Assembly: GCF_027594825.1 (NCBI RefSeq)
Contig: NZ_CP088930.1
Coordinates: forward strand, 744,001-808,000
Length of the DNA: 64,000 nt
Direction: 5' to 3'
Source: Serratia liquefaciens
GTDB taxonomy: Bacteria; Pseudomonadota; Gammaproteobacteria; Enterobacterales; Enterobacteriaceae
Below the pieces are notes generated by a model that was not told the DNA's origin, did no database searches, and saw only the letters and a list, made by a program, of their open reading frames with translations. Both the position numbers and the translations under genes were made by a program. This document shows, piece by piece, positions 1 through 7,830 of this stretch. The first letter of the stretch is position 1. Every line of letters begins with the position of its first letter.

Positions 1-139
1 GGCTTCCTCGCCGGAAGACAATATTGCCAACGAAATTCTCAACGAAGCGGCGAAGAAGATCCTGGTGCAGCATCAGGACATCGACAGCACGCTGCGCGAT
101 GCCAATAAGCTGCTGGAGCGGCGGATGCGCGCCCTGTAA
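1..139 (+). CDS. ABC transporter substrate-binding protein, C-terminal end (5' truncated by window)
   Basis: The open frame runs from the window edge (codons in phase from base 2) to TAA at 137-139 and gives 45 residues ending KLLERRMRAL. The helical, charged tail (NEAAKKILVQHQDIDSTLRD) is typical of the C-terminus of extracellular solute-binding proteins of carbohydrate ABC importers. It is followed directly by the two matching permease genes, which is the usual order for such operons. The part carrying the signal peptide and ligand pocket lies outside the window, so the ligand cannot be read. Confidence 0.7.
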   Translation, partial: ASSPEDNIANEILNEAAKKILVQHQDIDSTLRDANKLLERRMRAL

Positions 140-151
140 TCGTCAGCCCGT

Positions 152-177
152 GGCGGCTTAGCGGCCGCCTTTTTTTT
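152..177 (+). terminator. Hairpin plus T-run between binding protein and permease genes
   Basis: A 6-bp GC stem (GGCGGC at 152-157 with GCCGCC at 164-169, loop of 6) is followed by eight consecutive T. This is the form of a Rho-independent terminator. Located between the binding-protein gene and its permeases, it would be a partial terminator or 3'-end stabiliser that keeps binding-protein mRNA in excess, as is known for other ABC importer operons. Confidence 0.75.
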
Positions 178-202
178 CGTTTTCCGTCGGTTCGGGGAGT
201 CT

Positions 203-1144
203 ATGCGTAAGCGATTTTTCAAAGGGCTGCTGCACGATCACCGCACCGCCTACCTGCTGCTGCTGCCGTTCATGCTGCTGTTTGCGGTGTTCAACGCCTT
301 CCCGATTTTTTTCTCGGCGTTTCTCTCATTCCAATCCTGGAACCCGGTAAAAGGCCTGAGTTCGATGAAGTTTGTCGGGCTGGATAACTTTTACTATGCC
401 TTCACCGATGACGCCTTCTGGGTGTCGCTGGTCAACACCATTAAAATCACGTTGGTGTCCGGCCTGTGCCAGCATCTGTTCGCCATCACCCTGGCTTATT
501 CACTGCTGCACATCATCGTGCGCGGCAGACGTTTTTTGAAGGCGGCGATCTTCCTGCCCTACATTACCTCTTCCGTCGCCGTCAGCCTGATCGTGTTCAA
601 CCTGTTCTCGCCGGTCGGTATGGTCAACGAGCTGTTAAGTGGATTGGCCGCAAAGCTGCACCTGAGCGCGCTGGCCACCGTGTTGCCGATCAACTTCTTC
701 GACAGCGACTGGATCCGCTTCACCATCGCCAATCAGGTGACCTGGAAGTTCACCGGTATCAACACGGTGATTTACATGACCGGTCTGGCCTCTATTTCGC
801 CGGACCTGTACGAAGCGATCGAGCTGGACGGTGCGGGCCGCTGGCAAAAATTCCGCTATATCGCGCTGCCGCTGTTGGCCCCCTTTATTTTCTTCGCCAC
901 GCTGATGACGCTGATCGGCAACATGCAGCTGTTCAATGAACCCATGATCCTGACGCAGGGCACCGGTGGCGTGGACAACAGCGGCCTGACGGTATCGATG
1001 TACGTATACAAGACCGGTTGGTCCTATCTGGATATGGGCACCGCTTCGGCCATCTCCTGGATCCTGTTCCTGCTGATTGCGCTGGTCAGTGCGCTGGTAT
1101 TTTGGGGTTTCGGCAACCGTGGAGGACTGAAGAATGATCGCTGA
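203..1144 (+). CDS. Carbohydrate ABC transporter permease (MalF/UgpA type)
   Basis: This 313-residue inner-membrane protein has an N-terminal membrane segment (about residues 15-40, LLLLPFMLLFAVFNAF) followed by further hydrophobic helices. The EAA loop, which contacts the ATPase, is visible as YEAIELDGAGRWQKFRYIALP at about 203-223. It is the first of two permease subunits and pairs with the product of the next gene, with which it overlaps by 11 bases. The ATG at 203 is preceded by GGGGAG. The length is usual for the type 1 carbohydrate importer family. The substrate is not determined by this subunit; the neighbouring aminopeptidase and glycosylasparaginase hint at a glycosylated amino compound. 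Confidence 0.93.
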   Translation: MRKRFFKGLLHDHRTAYLLLLPFMLLFAVFNAFPIFFSAFLSFQSWNPVKGLSSMKFVGLDNFYYAFTDDAFWVSLVNTIKITLVSGLCQHLFAITLAYSLLHIIVRGRRFLKAAIFLPYITSSVAVSLIVFNLFSPVGMVNELLSGLAAKLHLSALATVLPINFFDSDWIRFTIANQVTWKFTGINTVIYMTGLASISPDLYEAIELDGAGRWQKFRYIALPLLAPFIFFATLMTLIGNMQLFNEPMILTQGTGGVDNSGLTVSMYVYKTGWSYLDMGTASAISWILFLLIALVSALVFWGFGNRGGLKNDR

Positions 1145-1967
1145 GGGTCGCCGTTTCGACACCGGCAAACTGGTGATTTACCTGCTGGTATCGCTGTTCG
1201 CCTCGCTGTCGCTGTTCCCGTTCTATTGGTCGGCGTTGCTGGCGACACAGGACACCCGCAGCATCATGGGCATGTCGCTGCGCTTCGGCAGCCACCTGCT
1301 GGACAACTACCGGGGGCTGGAGCAACAGGTGCCTTTCACCCGCTCGCTGCTCAACACCCTCTATGTCACCGCCATGGCCACCTTGACCAGCGTGCTGGTT
1401 TCCGCCGCGGCGGGCTACGCCTTCAGCGTCTATCAGTTCAAGGGCAAAAAGGTGTTATTCACGACCCTCATGTTGACCATGATGGTGCCCAGCGTGGTCA
1501 ATCTGGTGCCCTACTTCTTCGTGATTAAAAGCGTTGGCCTGCTCGATCAGTTTGCCGCCGTCTGGCTGCCCGCCGGGGTGAACATCTTCGGGATTTTCCT
1601 GGTGCGGCAATACGTCAGTTCCTCACTGCCCAGCGAAATACTCGACAGTGCGCGCATGGACGGCCTGAATGAACTGCAGATATTTTTGCGTATCGGCCTG
1701 CCGCTGATGCGCCCGGCGCTGCTGACGGTGGCGATCGTGGTGGTGGTCGATACCTGGAACAACTTTATGTTGCCGCTGGTGGCATTGCAGTCGCCGGACA
1801 AGCAAATTCTCCAACTGGTGCTGCGCAGCCTGAGCGGCGCTACCGCCACGCCGTGGAACCTGGTGATGACCGGCAGTTTCCTGGCGATCGTCCCACTGCT
1901 GATCGCCTTTATCTTCTCGTCCAAACAAATGATGGAAAGCCTCACCCGTGGGGCGGTCAAAGGGTAA
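1134..1967 (+). CDS. Carbohydrate ABC transporter permease (MalG/UgpE type)
   Basis: This 277-residue inner-membrane permease is the second half of the transport channel. Five or six hydrophobic helices are evident. The EAA signature SEILDSARMDGLNELQIF (about 168-185) marks the ATPase contact loop. The start overlaps the 3' end of the previous permease and has GGAGG upstream, indicating translational coupling. It belongs to the MalG/CUT1 group by length and motif. Confidence 0.93.
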   Translation: MIAEGRRFDTGKLVIYLLVSLFASLSLFPFYWSALLATQDTRSIMGMSLRFGSHLLDNYRGLEQQVPFTRSLLNTLYVTAMATLTSVLVSAAAGYAFSVYQFKGKKVLFTTLMLTMMVPSVVNLVPYFFVIKSVGLLDQFAAVWLPAGVNIFGIFLVRQYVSSSLPSEILDSARMDGLNELQIFLRIGLPLMRPALLTVAIVVVVDTWNNFMLPLVALQSPDKQILQLVLRSLSGATATPWNLVMTGSFLAIVPLLIAFIFSSKQMMESLTRGAVKG

Positions 1968-1971
1968 ACTT

Positions 1972-3381
1972 ATGCAATTCATTGATATTTTTATTGAAAA
2001 TGGCACAGCAGCGCGCCAGCAAGTCATCCTGTTTACCGCGGCGGAAGGTTCACTGCCGGTGACGCTGCAAAACGCCGGCCTGCAACAGGCCGCCGTCGGC
2101 GTGCTTTATCCGCTGGGCGATGGTCGTTTTGCGCTCAATATCGGCCCTTCCCTGACGCCTGCGGCGCTACAGGATGCCGGTGCCGGCATCGCCGCCGGGC
2201 AAAAAGACTTCGGGCTACAGCACCTGCGTCTGACACTGGATCAAGGCTCATCGACCGGTAGAGAAACCTGGCGCTGGCTGCTGTTCGGCCTGCGTCTGGG
2301 CGCTTATCGCTATCAGCACCATGCCAACGCCCGGCTAACCGACCCAACCCATCCCCTGGCCAGCCATGATGCGACAACGCAGGCGCTGTGCGACTGGGCC
2401 AATCTGCATGCCGAGGGCGTGATCATCGGACGTGAGCTGATGAATAAGCCGGCCAATATTCTCTATCCGGAAAGCTTCGTGGCGGCCGTCGCGCAATTGC
2501 CCTTTACTCATCTGCGCAAGGAGGTGCTGGATGAGGAGCAGATGGCGCAGCTGGGCTTCGGTGGCCTGCTGGGCGTCGGTCAAGGCAGCGCCCGCGCATC
2601 GCAATTACTGATCCTCGATCACCATCCCACCAATGCACGGCATACGCTTGCGTTGGTCGGTAAAGGCGTGACCTTCGACAGCGGCGGCATCAGCATTAAA
2701 GGCGCGGCACGCATGAGCACCATGAAATTCGACATGGGGGGCGCAGCGGCGGTGGTGGGTGCCATGCGTATTATCGACGCGCTGCAACTGCCGATCCGCG
2801 TGATTGGCCTGTGCGGTCTGGTAGAAAACATGCCCTCTTCCCGCGCACAGCGCCCCGGCGACGTGGTGACCATGCACAACGGCAAGTCAGTGGAAATCAT
2901 TTCAACCGACGCCGAAGGCCGCATGGTGCTGGCGGACGTCATCAGCTATGCCCAGCAGCGCTTCCAGCCCGACTTTTTGCTCGACATCGCTACCCTGACC
3001 GGCGGCGCAGGCGTGGCGCTGGGCAAGGAGTATGCGGCCATGATGGGTAACGACGACGACTTTCTGGCGCAGGTCACCCTAGCGGGCAAGGCCAGCGCCG
3101 AGCCGGTGTGGCCGATGCCACACGGCGGCTGGTATCGCGGGGTACTGAAGTCTGAATTTGCCGATTACCGTCACGGCGGTGAAGATCCGCACGGCAGCCC
3201 CTGCGTGGCAGCGACCTTTATCGGCGAGTTCGTCCAACCGGGCCAGCGCTGGGCGCATCTGGATATTGCCGCCATGTCTACCGATATGCCGCACCGTAAG
3301 CTGTACGACAACGGCGCGTCCTCATTCGGCGTGCTGCTGCTGGCGCGATTGAGTGCCCTGCTTGCCCAGACGGAGCGCTGA
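1972..3381 (+). CDS. M17-family leucyl aminopeptidase
   Basis: This cytosolic metallo-exopeptidase (469 residues from ATG 1972) should remove N-terminal residues from peptides using two divalent metals. The M17 signature is present as STDAEGRMVLAD at about residue 311; the family normally has NTDAEGRL. The lysine/metal segment GKGVTFDSGGISIK lies near residue 230 and is followed by KFDMGGAAAVVG. I chose 1972 because it lies 4 bases after the permease stop with AAAGGG upstream; the in-frame ATG at 1948 would overlap the permease. Its position inside a sugar-type ABC operon, between permease and ATPase genes, is unusual. It suggests that the imported ligand carries an amino acid or peptide moiety. 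The Asn-to-Ser change in the signature deserves notice. Confidence 0.9.
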   Translation: MQFIDIFIENGTAARQQVILFTAAEGSLPVTLQNAGLQQAAVGVLYPLGDGRFALNIGPSLTPAALQDAGAGIAAGQKDFGLQHLRLTLDQGSSTGRETWRWLLFGLRLGAYRYQHHANARLTDPTHPLASHDATTQALCDWANLHAEGVIIGRELMNKPANILYPESFVAAVAQLPFTHLRKEVLDEEQMAQLGFGGLLGVGQGSARASQLLILDHHPTNARHTLALVGKGVTFDSGGISIKGAARMSTMKFDMGGAAAVVGAMRIIDALQLPIRVIGLCGLVENMPSSRAQRPGDVVTMHNGKSVEIISTDAEGRMVLADVISYAQQRFQPDFLLDIATLTGGAGVALGKEYAAMMGNDDDFLAQVTLAGKASAEPVWPMPHGGWYRGVLKSEFADYRHGGEDPHGSPCVAATFIGEFVQPGQRWAHLDIAAMSTDMPHRKLYDNGASSFGVLLLARLSALLAQTER

Positions 3382-3383
3382 TC

Positions 3384-4517
3384 ATGGCTTACGTAGAACT
3401 GGTTGATATCAACAAACGCTATGACAACGGCTACCAGGCCGCCAGCGACGTTAATCTGCGGGTTGAGAAAGGCGAGTTTGTGGTGCTGCTCGGCCCGTCC
3501 GGCTGCGGCAAGTCCACCACGCTGCGGATGATAGCCGGGCTGGAAACCCTCTCCTCCGGCGAACTGTTGATCGACGGCGAACGCATGAACGAGGTGTTGC
3601 CCAAATACCGTGATATCGCCATGGTTTTCCAGAGCTATGCGCTGTACCCGCATATGACAGTCTACGAAAACATGGCGCTGTCTTTGAAAATCAAAGGCAT
3701 AGCCAAGGCGGAGATTGCCACGCAGATTGCCGCCGTGGCCGGAATGCTGCACCTGACGGAGTTCCTGAAGGTCAAACCCGGCCAGCTTTCCGGTGGCCAG
3801 CGCCAGCGCGTGGCGTTGGGCCGGGCGATTGTTCGGCGGCCCAAGGTGTTTTTGTTTGACGAACCGCTCTCCAACCTCGACGCCAAACTGCGTAACCGCA
3901 TGCGTCAGGAGTTGTCTGCTCTGCATAAGGCGATCGGCGCGACCATCATTTACGTCACGCACGATCAGGTGGAAGCCATGACCATGGCGGACAAAGTGGT
4001 CATTATGAATCAGGGGAAAGTGCAGCAGATCGGTACGCCGCTGGATCTTTATCACCGGCCGGTTAATCGCTTTGTCGCCGAGTTTATCGGTTCGCCGCAG
4101 ATGAACCTGTTCGACGTTCAGATACTGGTGCAGGGCGAGCAGATCGTATTGCAGGGCGACTCTGGTTTGCTGCTGCCCTTGAGCACCGCCGAATTCCCGG
4201 CGCTGGCAGCAAGAGGAGGCGACTGGCTGACGCTGGGCTGTCGTCCGGAGGCGTGCAGCATCAGCGCACCACGGGTAGAACCCCACCTGCGTGGCACGTT
4301 GGTGTACAGTGAAAACCTGGGCGCAGAGAGCAACCTGTTCGTTCAGGGTGACAACGGTGCGCAGTACATCGTCAAGCAGCACGCACAACGGCAGTATGTC
4401 CAGGGTCAGCCGTTGGCCATTACGCTGGATACCACCGCTTTACACTTCTTTGATGCGCAAACCGGTCAACGGTTGGTACAACGCGGGGAAACAGTGTTGC
4501 CGGCCGACATTCTGTGA
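3384..4517 (+). CDS. Carbohydrate ABC transporter ATPase (UgpC/MalK type)
   Basis: This 377-residue ATPase should power the importer made by the two upstream permeases. Walker A GPSGCGKST lies at 37-45, the Q-loop Gln at 83, LSGGQ at 135-139, Walker B VFLFDE at 155-160 and the H-loop His at 193 (VTHD). The C-terminal third (about 240-377) is the TOBE/regulatory part found in MalK and UgpC. It starts 2 bases after the aminopeptidase stop, so the genes form one transcription unit. UgpC-like ATPases can serve several importers, so substrate cannot be inferred from it. Confidence 0.94.
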   Translation: MAYVELVDINKRYDNGYQAASDVNLRVEKGEFVVLLGPSGCGKSTTLRMIAGLETLSSGELLIDGERMNEVLPKYRDIAMVFQSYALYPHMTVYENMALSLKIKGIAKAEIATQIAAVAGMLHLTEFLKVKPGQLSGGQRQRVALGRAIVRRPKVFLFDEPLSNLDAKLRNRMRQELSALHKAIGATIIYVTHDQVEAMTMADKVVIMNQGKVQQIGTPLDLYHRPVNRFVAEFIGSPQMNLFDVQILVQGEQIVLQGDSGLLLPLSTAEFPALAARGGDWLTLGCRPEACSISAPRVEPHLRGTLVYSENLGAESNLFVQGDNGAQYIVKQHAQRQYVQGQPLAITLDTTALHFFDAQTGQRLVQRGETVLPADIL

Positions 4518-4578
4518 GACCATATTGCCGCTGCGAGCCCCTGTCGCAGCGCCCCGTATTCCGTAGAGTAGCTGCCGT

Positions 4579-5571
4579 ATGCCGATGAAAAAAGTCACCT
4601 CTCACGATGTCGCCCGCGTGGCCGGCGTTTCACGCACCGTGGTATCACGCGCCTTTTCCAATCAGGGCCGGGTCTCGCAAAAAAACCGCGAGCTGGTGAT
4701 GCGCGTCGCCAGCCAGTTAGGCTACGCGCCAGACGCCATCGCCCAGAGCCTGCACAGCGGCAAAACCGGCTTTGTCGCGGTGGTGGTGAACCACTTTCAC
4801 GATTTGTCCGATCTCGAGTTTTTCGATCGTCTGGTTGAACAACTGCAGAAGAGCAACCGGCAGGCGGTGATGATCCGGCTGGAAGGCATTGACGATCCGG
4901 CCAGCTACCTGAAGCAAACCATCTCTTACCATGTCGATTCTGCCGTGGTGTTCGCCGACAACATCAGCGCTCGCGCGGCTAAAGACCTGTTTCGCATCGC
5001 AACCCCCATTATGCTCAACGGTCTGGCGGGCGACGCCCTGTGCGATGCCCTCAACGCCGATGAGTCGCCCAGCCTGCAACAGCTGGCGGCGCTGATGGCG
5101 CAAAAGGGTCAACGCCGGGTGGCCCTGCTCGGTGGCCGCAGCAGCGCCCACGGCGAACAGCTGCGTCAGCAAACTTTTCTGGCTCATGCCGCACAGCAGC
5201 GGTTAGAGATTGTCGCGCAGCTGAGCGGCGACTACAGCTACCTGAGCGGATTTAACCTCGCGCCGCAGCTGCTGGGCGCGCTTGCGGCTCCGCAGGCCAT
5301 TTTCTGCACCGCAGACTCCATGGCGATGGGGGTGATGGACTATATTCGTTTGCACACTTCGCTGCAGATCCCTCAGGACGTCGCGGTTTACGGCTTCGAC
5401 GATATCCCGATGGCAGCCTGGCCGAGTTACCGGCTCACGTCGGTGCGGCGTGATATCGACGCAATGATCGCCGCCATCGTTCGGCTGGTCGAACTGCGCA
5501 GCGACAGCCCCCAGGCTGCGCCGCAGCAGATCACCATTCCCACCGAACTGGTGGTACGCGCGTCATGCTAA
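4579..5571 (+). CDS. LacI-family transcriptional regulator
   Basis: This 330-residue repressor-type protein has a helix-turn-helix at about residues 6-27 (SHDVARVAGVSRTVVSRAFS). A periplasmic-binding-like sensor domain follows to the end (YGFDDIPMAAWPSYRLTSVR is the conserved C-terminal lobe). An in-frame ATG at 4585 is an equally possible start, as no strong ribosome site favours either. It follows the ABC ATPase gene by 61 bases; that gap contains a 7-bp stem hairpin (4530-4550). It probably senses the imported compound or its product and controls the transporter and the convergent asparaginase. The 18-bp palindrome with central CG at 6664-6681 has the form expected of a LacI-family operator. 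Confidence 0.92.
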   Translation: MPMKKVTSHDVARVAGVSRTVVSRAFSNQGRVSQKNRELVMRVASQLGYAPDAIAQSLHSGKTGFVAVVVNHFHDLSDLEFFDRLVEQLQKSNRQAVMIRLEGIDDPASYLKQTISYHVDSAVVFADNISARAAKDLFRIATPIMLNGLAGDALCDALNADESPSLQQLAALMAQKGQRRVALLGGRSSAHGEQLRQQTFLAHAAQQRLEIVAQLSGDYSYLSGFNLAPQLLGALAAPQAIFCTADSMAMGVMDYIRLHTSLQIPQDVAVYGFDDIPMAAWPSYRLTSVRRDIDAMIAAIVRLVELRSDSPQAAPQQITIPTELVVRASC

Positions 5572-5574
5572 ACC

Positions 5575-5647
5575 GGTAGGGTCGAACCGGTTCGCCCCAT
5601 GTCACTCATTGATGATGCTATTGGGCGCAGCATGCCGCGCCCCTCCC
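5575..5647. repeat. Dispersed palindromic repeat, copy A
   Basis: This 73-bp element begins GGTAGGG and ends CCCCTCCC. It contains CGAACCGGTTCG and a GGGCGC...GCGCCC hairpin around AGCATGC. It matches a second copy at 33793-33867 in the same orientation, including the flanks (AACCGG before, ACAACAGAGCAC after). Its start lies immediately after the LacI-type gene stop, in the gap between two convergent genes. The two-hairpin form resembles small non-coding palindromic repeats or MITE-like elements of enterobacteria. It could also act as a bidirectional transcription terminator. Confidence 0.8.
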
Positions 5648-5666
5648 ATAACAACAGAGCACCTGG

Positions 5667-6593
5667 TCAGCGGGTCGTTATAATCTCCGCATCGCGCAAT
5701 TCCGGTGCCGCCATACCGCTTTGCCACAGCCAATACTGAATCGGCCCCGGGCAGTTAAGGCTGACGACCTTGTGGTTTCCGTCCTTATCGATGGCGTGAA
5801 TAGTCACCCCTTCGGTGTAGCCATCCTTCAGGTAATTCAGATCTTCAATCGCCTCATACACCGCCTGATCCAGCGTCATCCCCATCTTCATATACAGCAC
5901 GACTGCGCGACTGGTGCCACAGCGAATGGTCATTTCCCCGGTGTGGGTACAGGCACAGGCGCCATAGCGGCTGTCGGCATAGGAGCCGCTGCCGATGATC
6001 GGGCTGTCCCCCAGCCGCCCCGGGTATTTCCACGCCCAGCCTGACGTTGACGTCGCCGCGCTGAGCGTGCGCCCACCATCCATGGCTAAAAATACCGTGG
6101 TGTCGCGCACCCGTTCAGGATCGGTGGCATTATTGGACAGCCCTGCCAGTGGGATATTCGGCCATTTGCGAAGCTGTTCGGCATCCATCGCCTGCTCCAG
6201 TTTTTCCCACCAGACCCGTTTGGAATCGGCAATCAGGTTGTCACCCGCCAACGCGCCGATCTCAGCGGCGAAACGTGCCGCTCCGGCGCCCACCAGGATT
6301 TCATGGTTAAGATCTTCCATCACCCGATAAGCGACTTCGACCGGATGCAGGTAGCCTTGTAACGCCCCCACCGCACCGGTGCGCAAGCTATCGCCGTCCA
6401 TCACCGAAGCATCCAGCTCCATCTCACCCAGCACGTTGGGCCAGCCACCGAAGCCCACCGTACGTACGCTCGGATCCAGTTCCACCAGCTTGATGCCCTC
6501 AACGATGGCACGCAGGCCATTCTGCCCCTGTCGTAACCGTTCGGCAGACAGGCCGATACCCGGGTGTCCTTCAGAGTTTGCAATCACAATCAT
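5667..6593 (-). CDS. Ntn-hydrolase asparaginase, N4-(beta-N-acetylglucosaminyl)-L-asparaginase / isoaspartyl peptidase family
   Basis: This 308-residue type 2 (Ntn) asparaginase should mature by self-cleavage before a Thr that becomes the N-terminal nucleophile. The site is visible as RDTTVFL, with Asp164 and nucleophile Thr165. Downstream, STSG and GRLGDSPIIGSGSYAD (about 192-207) match the GRVGDSPIPGAGAYAD block that is typical of glycosylasparaginases. The protein is therefore closer to aspartylglucosaminidase than to EcAIII, although isoaspartyl peptidase activity is possible. No signal peptide is seen, so it acts in the cytosol, unlike the lysosomal or periplasmic relatives. It is convergent with the LacI-type gene and lies downstream of a perfect palindrome. 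It fits a pathway cleaving GlcNAc-Asn or similar after import. Confidence 0.87.
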   Translation of the reverse strand: MIVIANSEGHPGIGLSAERLRQGQNGLRAIVEGIKLVELDPSVRTVGFGGWPNVLGEMELDASVMDGDSLRTGAVGALQGYLHPVEVAYRVMEDLNHEILVGAGAARFAAEIGALAGDNLIADSKRVWWEKLEQAMDAEQLRKWPNIPLAGLSNNATDPERVRDTTVFLAMDGGRTLSAATSTSGWAWKYPGRLGDSPIIGSGSYADSRYGACACTHTGEMTIRCGTSRAVVLYMKMGMTLDQAVYEAIEDLNYLKDGYTEGVTIHAIDKDGNHKVVSLNCPGPIQYWLWQSGMAAPELRDAEIITTR

Positions 6594-6663
6594 AGGGTTA
6601 TGTTTCCCGCACGGTGTTCAGCGCTAAAAGAAAGGCACCGGTGATGACCGGTCATTTGCATCA

Positions 6664-6681
6664 ATGGAACACGTGTTCCAT
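6664..6681. promoter_or_regulatory. 18-bp perfect palindrome, likely LacI-family operator
   Basis: ATGGAACACGTGTTCCAT is its own reverse complement, with a central CG as in many LacI/PurR-family operators. It lies 71 bases upstream of the asparaginase start, in the divergent gap with the alpha/beta hydrolase. A shorter palindrome, ATGACCGGTCAT, sits at 6644-6655. The nearest LacI-family protein in the window is encoded at 4579-5571. Assignment of this operator to that regulator is an inference. Confidence 0.65.
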
Positions 6682-6853
6682 GGTGATTAAAAAATATCGC
6701 TGCCCATCTGAAAAGTCAAACCGAAGCGGTGAAAAGCGTGGCGTGACGCGCCTTTTGCAACAGGGCACACACCACTAAGCCCATCGACACTCTGTTCTAC
6801 TACACTGTGATCTCACCAGAAGGTTTTCATCCCCCTGTGCCAGAGGAACCAAG

Positions 6854-7828
6854 ATGTCCAAGAAAACTGTTGATCTTACCCAGCCGGCAGCACAGCACGA
6901 TATCCGTACCTTTCTTGATGCGCTGAATTCCAGTGACGCCAAACCCCTGGAACAGCTGAAGCCGAAAGAGGCGCGTAAGGTGATGGAGGGCCTGCAAAGC
7001 GGTACCGAAGTCCCTCTGCGTGAAGTCGAAATCAGCGAAAAAACTATTCGCGTCGATGGTCAGGATATCCTGCTGCACATCGTGCGGCCGGCCAAAGTAA
7101 AGGAGAAGCTGCCAGTGTTCATGTTCTTCCACGGCGGCGGCTGGGTGCTGGGAGACTTCCCGACCCACGAACGGCTGGTGCGCGATCTGGTACACAGCTC
7201 CGGCGCGGCGGCGGTGTTCGTTAACTACAGCCGATCGCCGGAAGCTCATTACCCTGTCGCCATCAATCAGGCCTACGCGGCGACCGAATGGGTGGCCGAG
7301 TACGGCGAGAAAATCAACGTCGACGGTTCACGTCTGGCGGTAGTCGGCAACAGCGCCGGCGGCAATATGGCGGCGGTGGTCAGCCTGATGGCCAAAGATA
7401 AAGGCACGCCTGCCCTGCGCAGCCAGATCCTGCTGTGGCCAGTGACCCACGCCAATTTCGATACCGAGTCTTACCACCAGTTCGGCGAGGGCTATTTCCT
7501 CACCCGCAACATGATGAAATGGTTCTGGGACAACTACACCACCGATAAAGCCCAGCGCAAAGAGATCTACGCCTCGCCGCTTAACGCCACGCTGGAACAG
7601 TTGAAAGGCCTGCCGCCGGCGCTGGTGCAAACCGCCGAACTGGACGTGCTGCGTGACGAAGGCGAAGCCTATGCCCGCCTGCTCAATGCCGCCGGGGTGG
7701 AAGTCACCTCCACCCGTTATAACGGCCTGATCCACGACTATGGCTTGCTCAACCCGATCGCCGAGGTACCGGCGGTGCACTCGGCCATCCATCAGGCCGG
7801 GCGCGCGCTGAAACACTATCTGGCCTAA
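6854..7828 (+). CDS. Alpha/beta hydrolase, hormone-sensitive-lipase (HSL/GDXG) type esterase
   Basis: This 324-residue cytosolic carboxylesterase-like protein has the oxyanion motif HGGGW at about residue 94, the nucleophile elbow GNSAGG at about 165, the acid in AELDVLRDEGEAYA and the catalytic His in GLIHDYG. These are the signatures of the HSL/GDXG family, which hydrolyses short-chain esters or acetylated compounds. AGAGGA precedes the ATG. The gene ends 2 bases before the convergent peptide-transporter ATPase gene, leaving no space for a separate terminator. The natural substrate is unknown. Confidence 0.92.
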   Translation: MSKKTVDLTQPAAQHDIRTFLDALNSSDAKPLEQLKPKEARKVMEGLQSGTEVPLREVEISEKTIRVDGQDILLHIVRPAKVKEKLPVFMFFHGGGWVLGDFPTHERLVRDLVHSSGAAAVFVNYSRSPEAHYPVAINQAYAATEWVAEYGEKINVDGSRLAVVGNSAGGNMAAVVSLMAKDKGTPALRSQILLWPVTHANFDTESYHQFGEGYFLTRNMMKWFWDNYTTDKAQRKEIYASPLNATLEQLKGLPPALVQTAELDVLRDEGEAYARLLNAAGVEVTSTRYNGLIHDYGLLNPIAEVPAVHSAIHQAGRALKHYLA

Positions 7829-7830
7829 GC

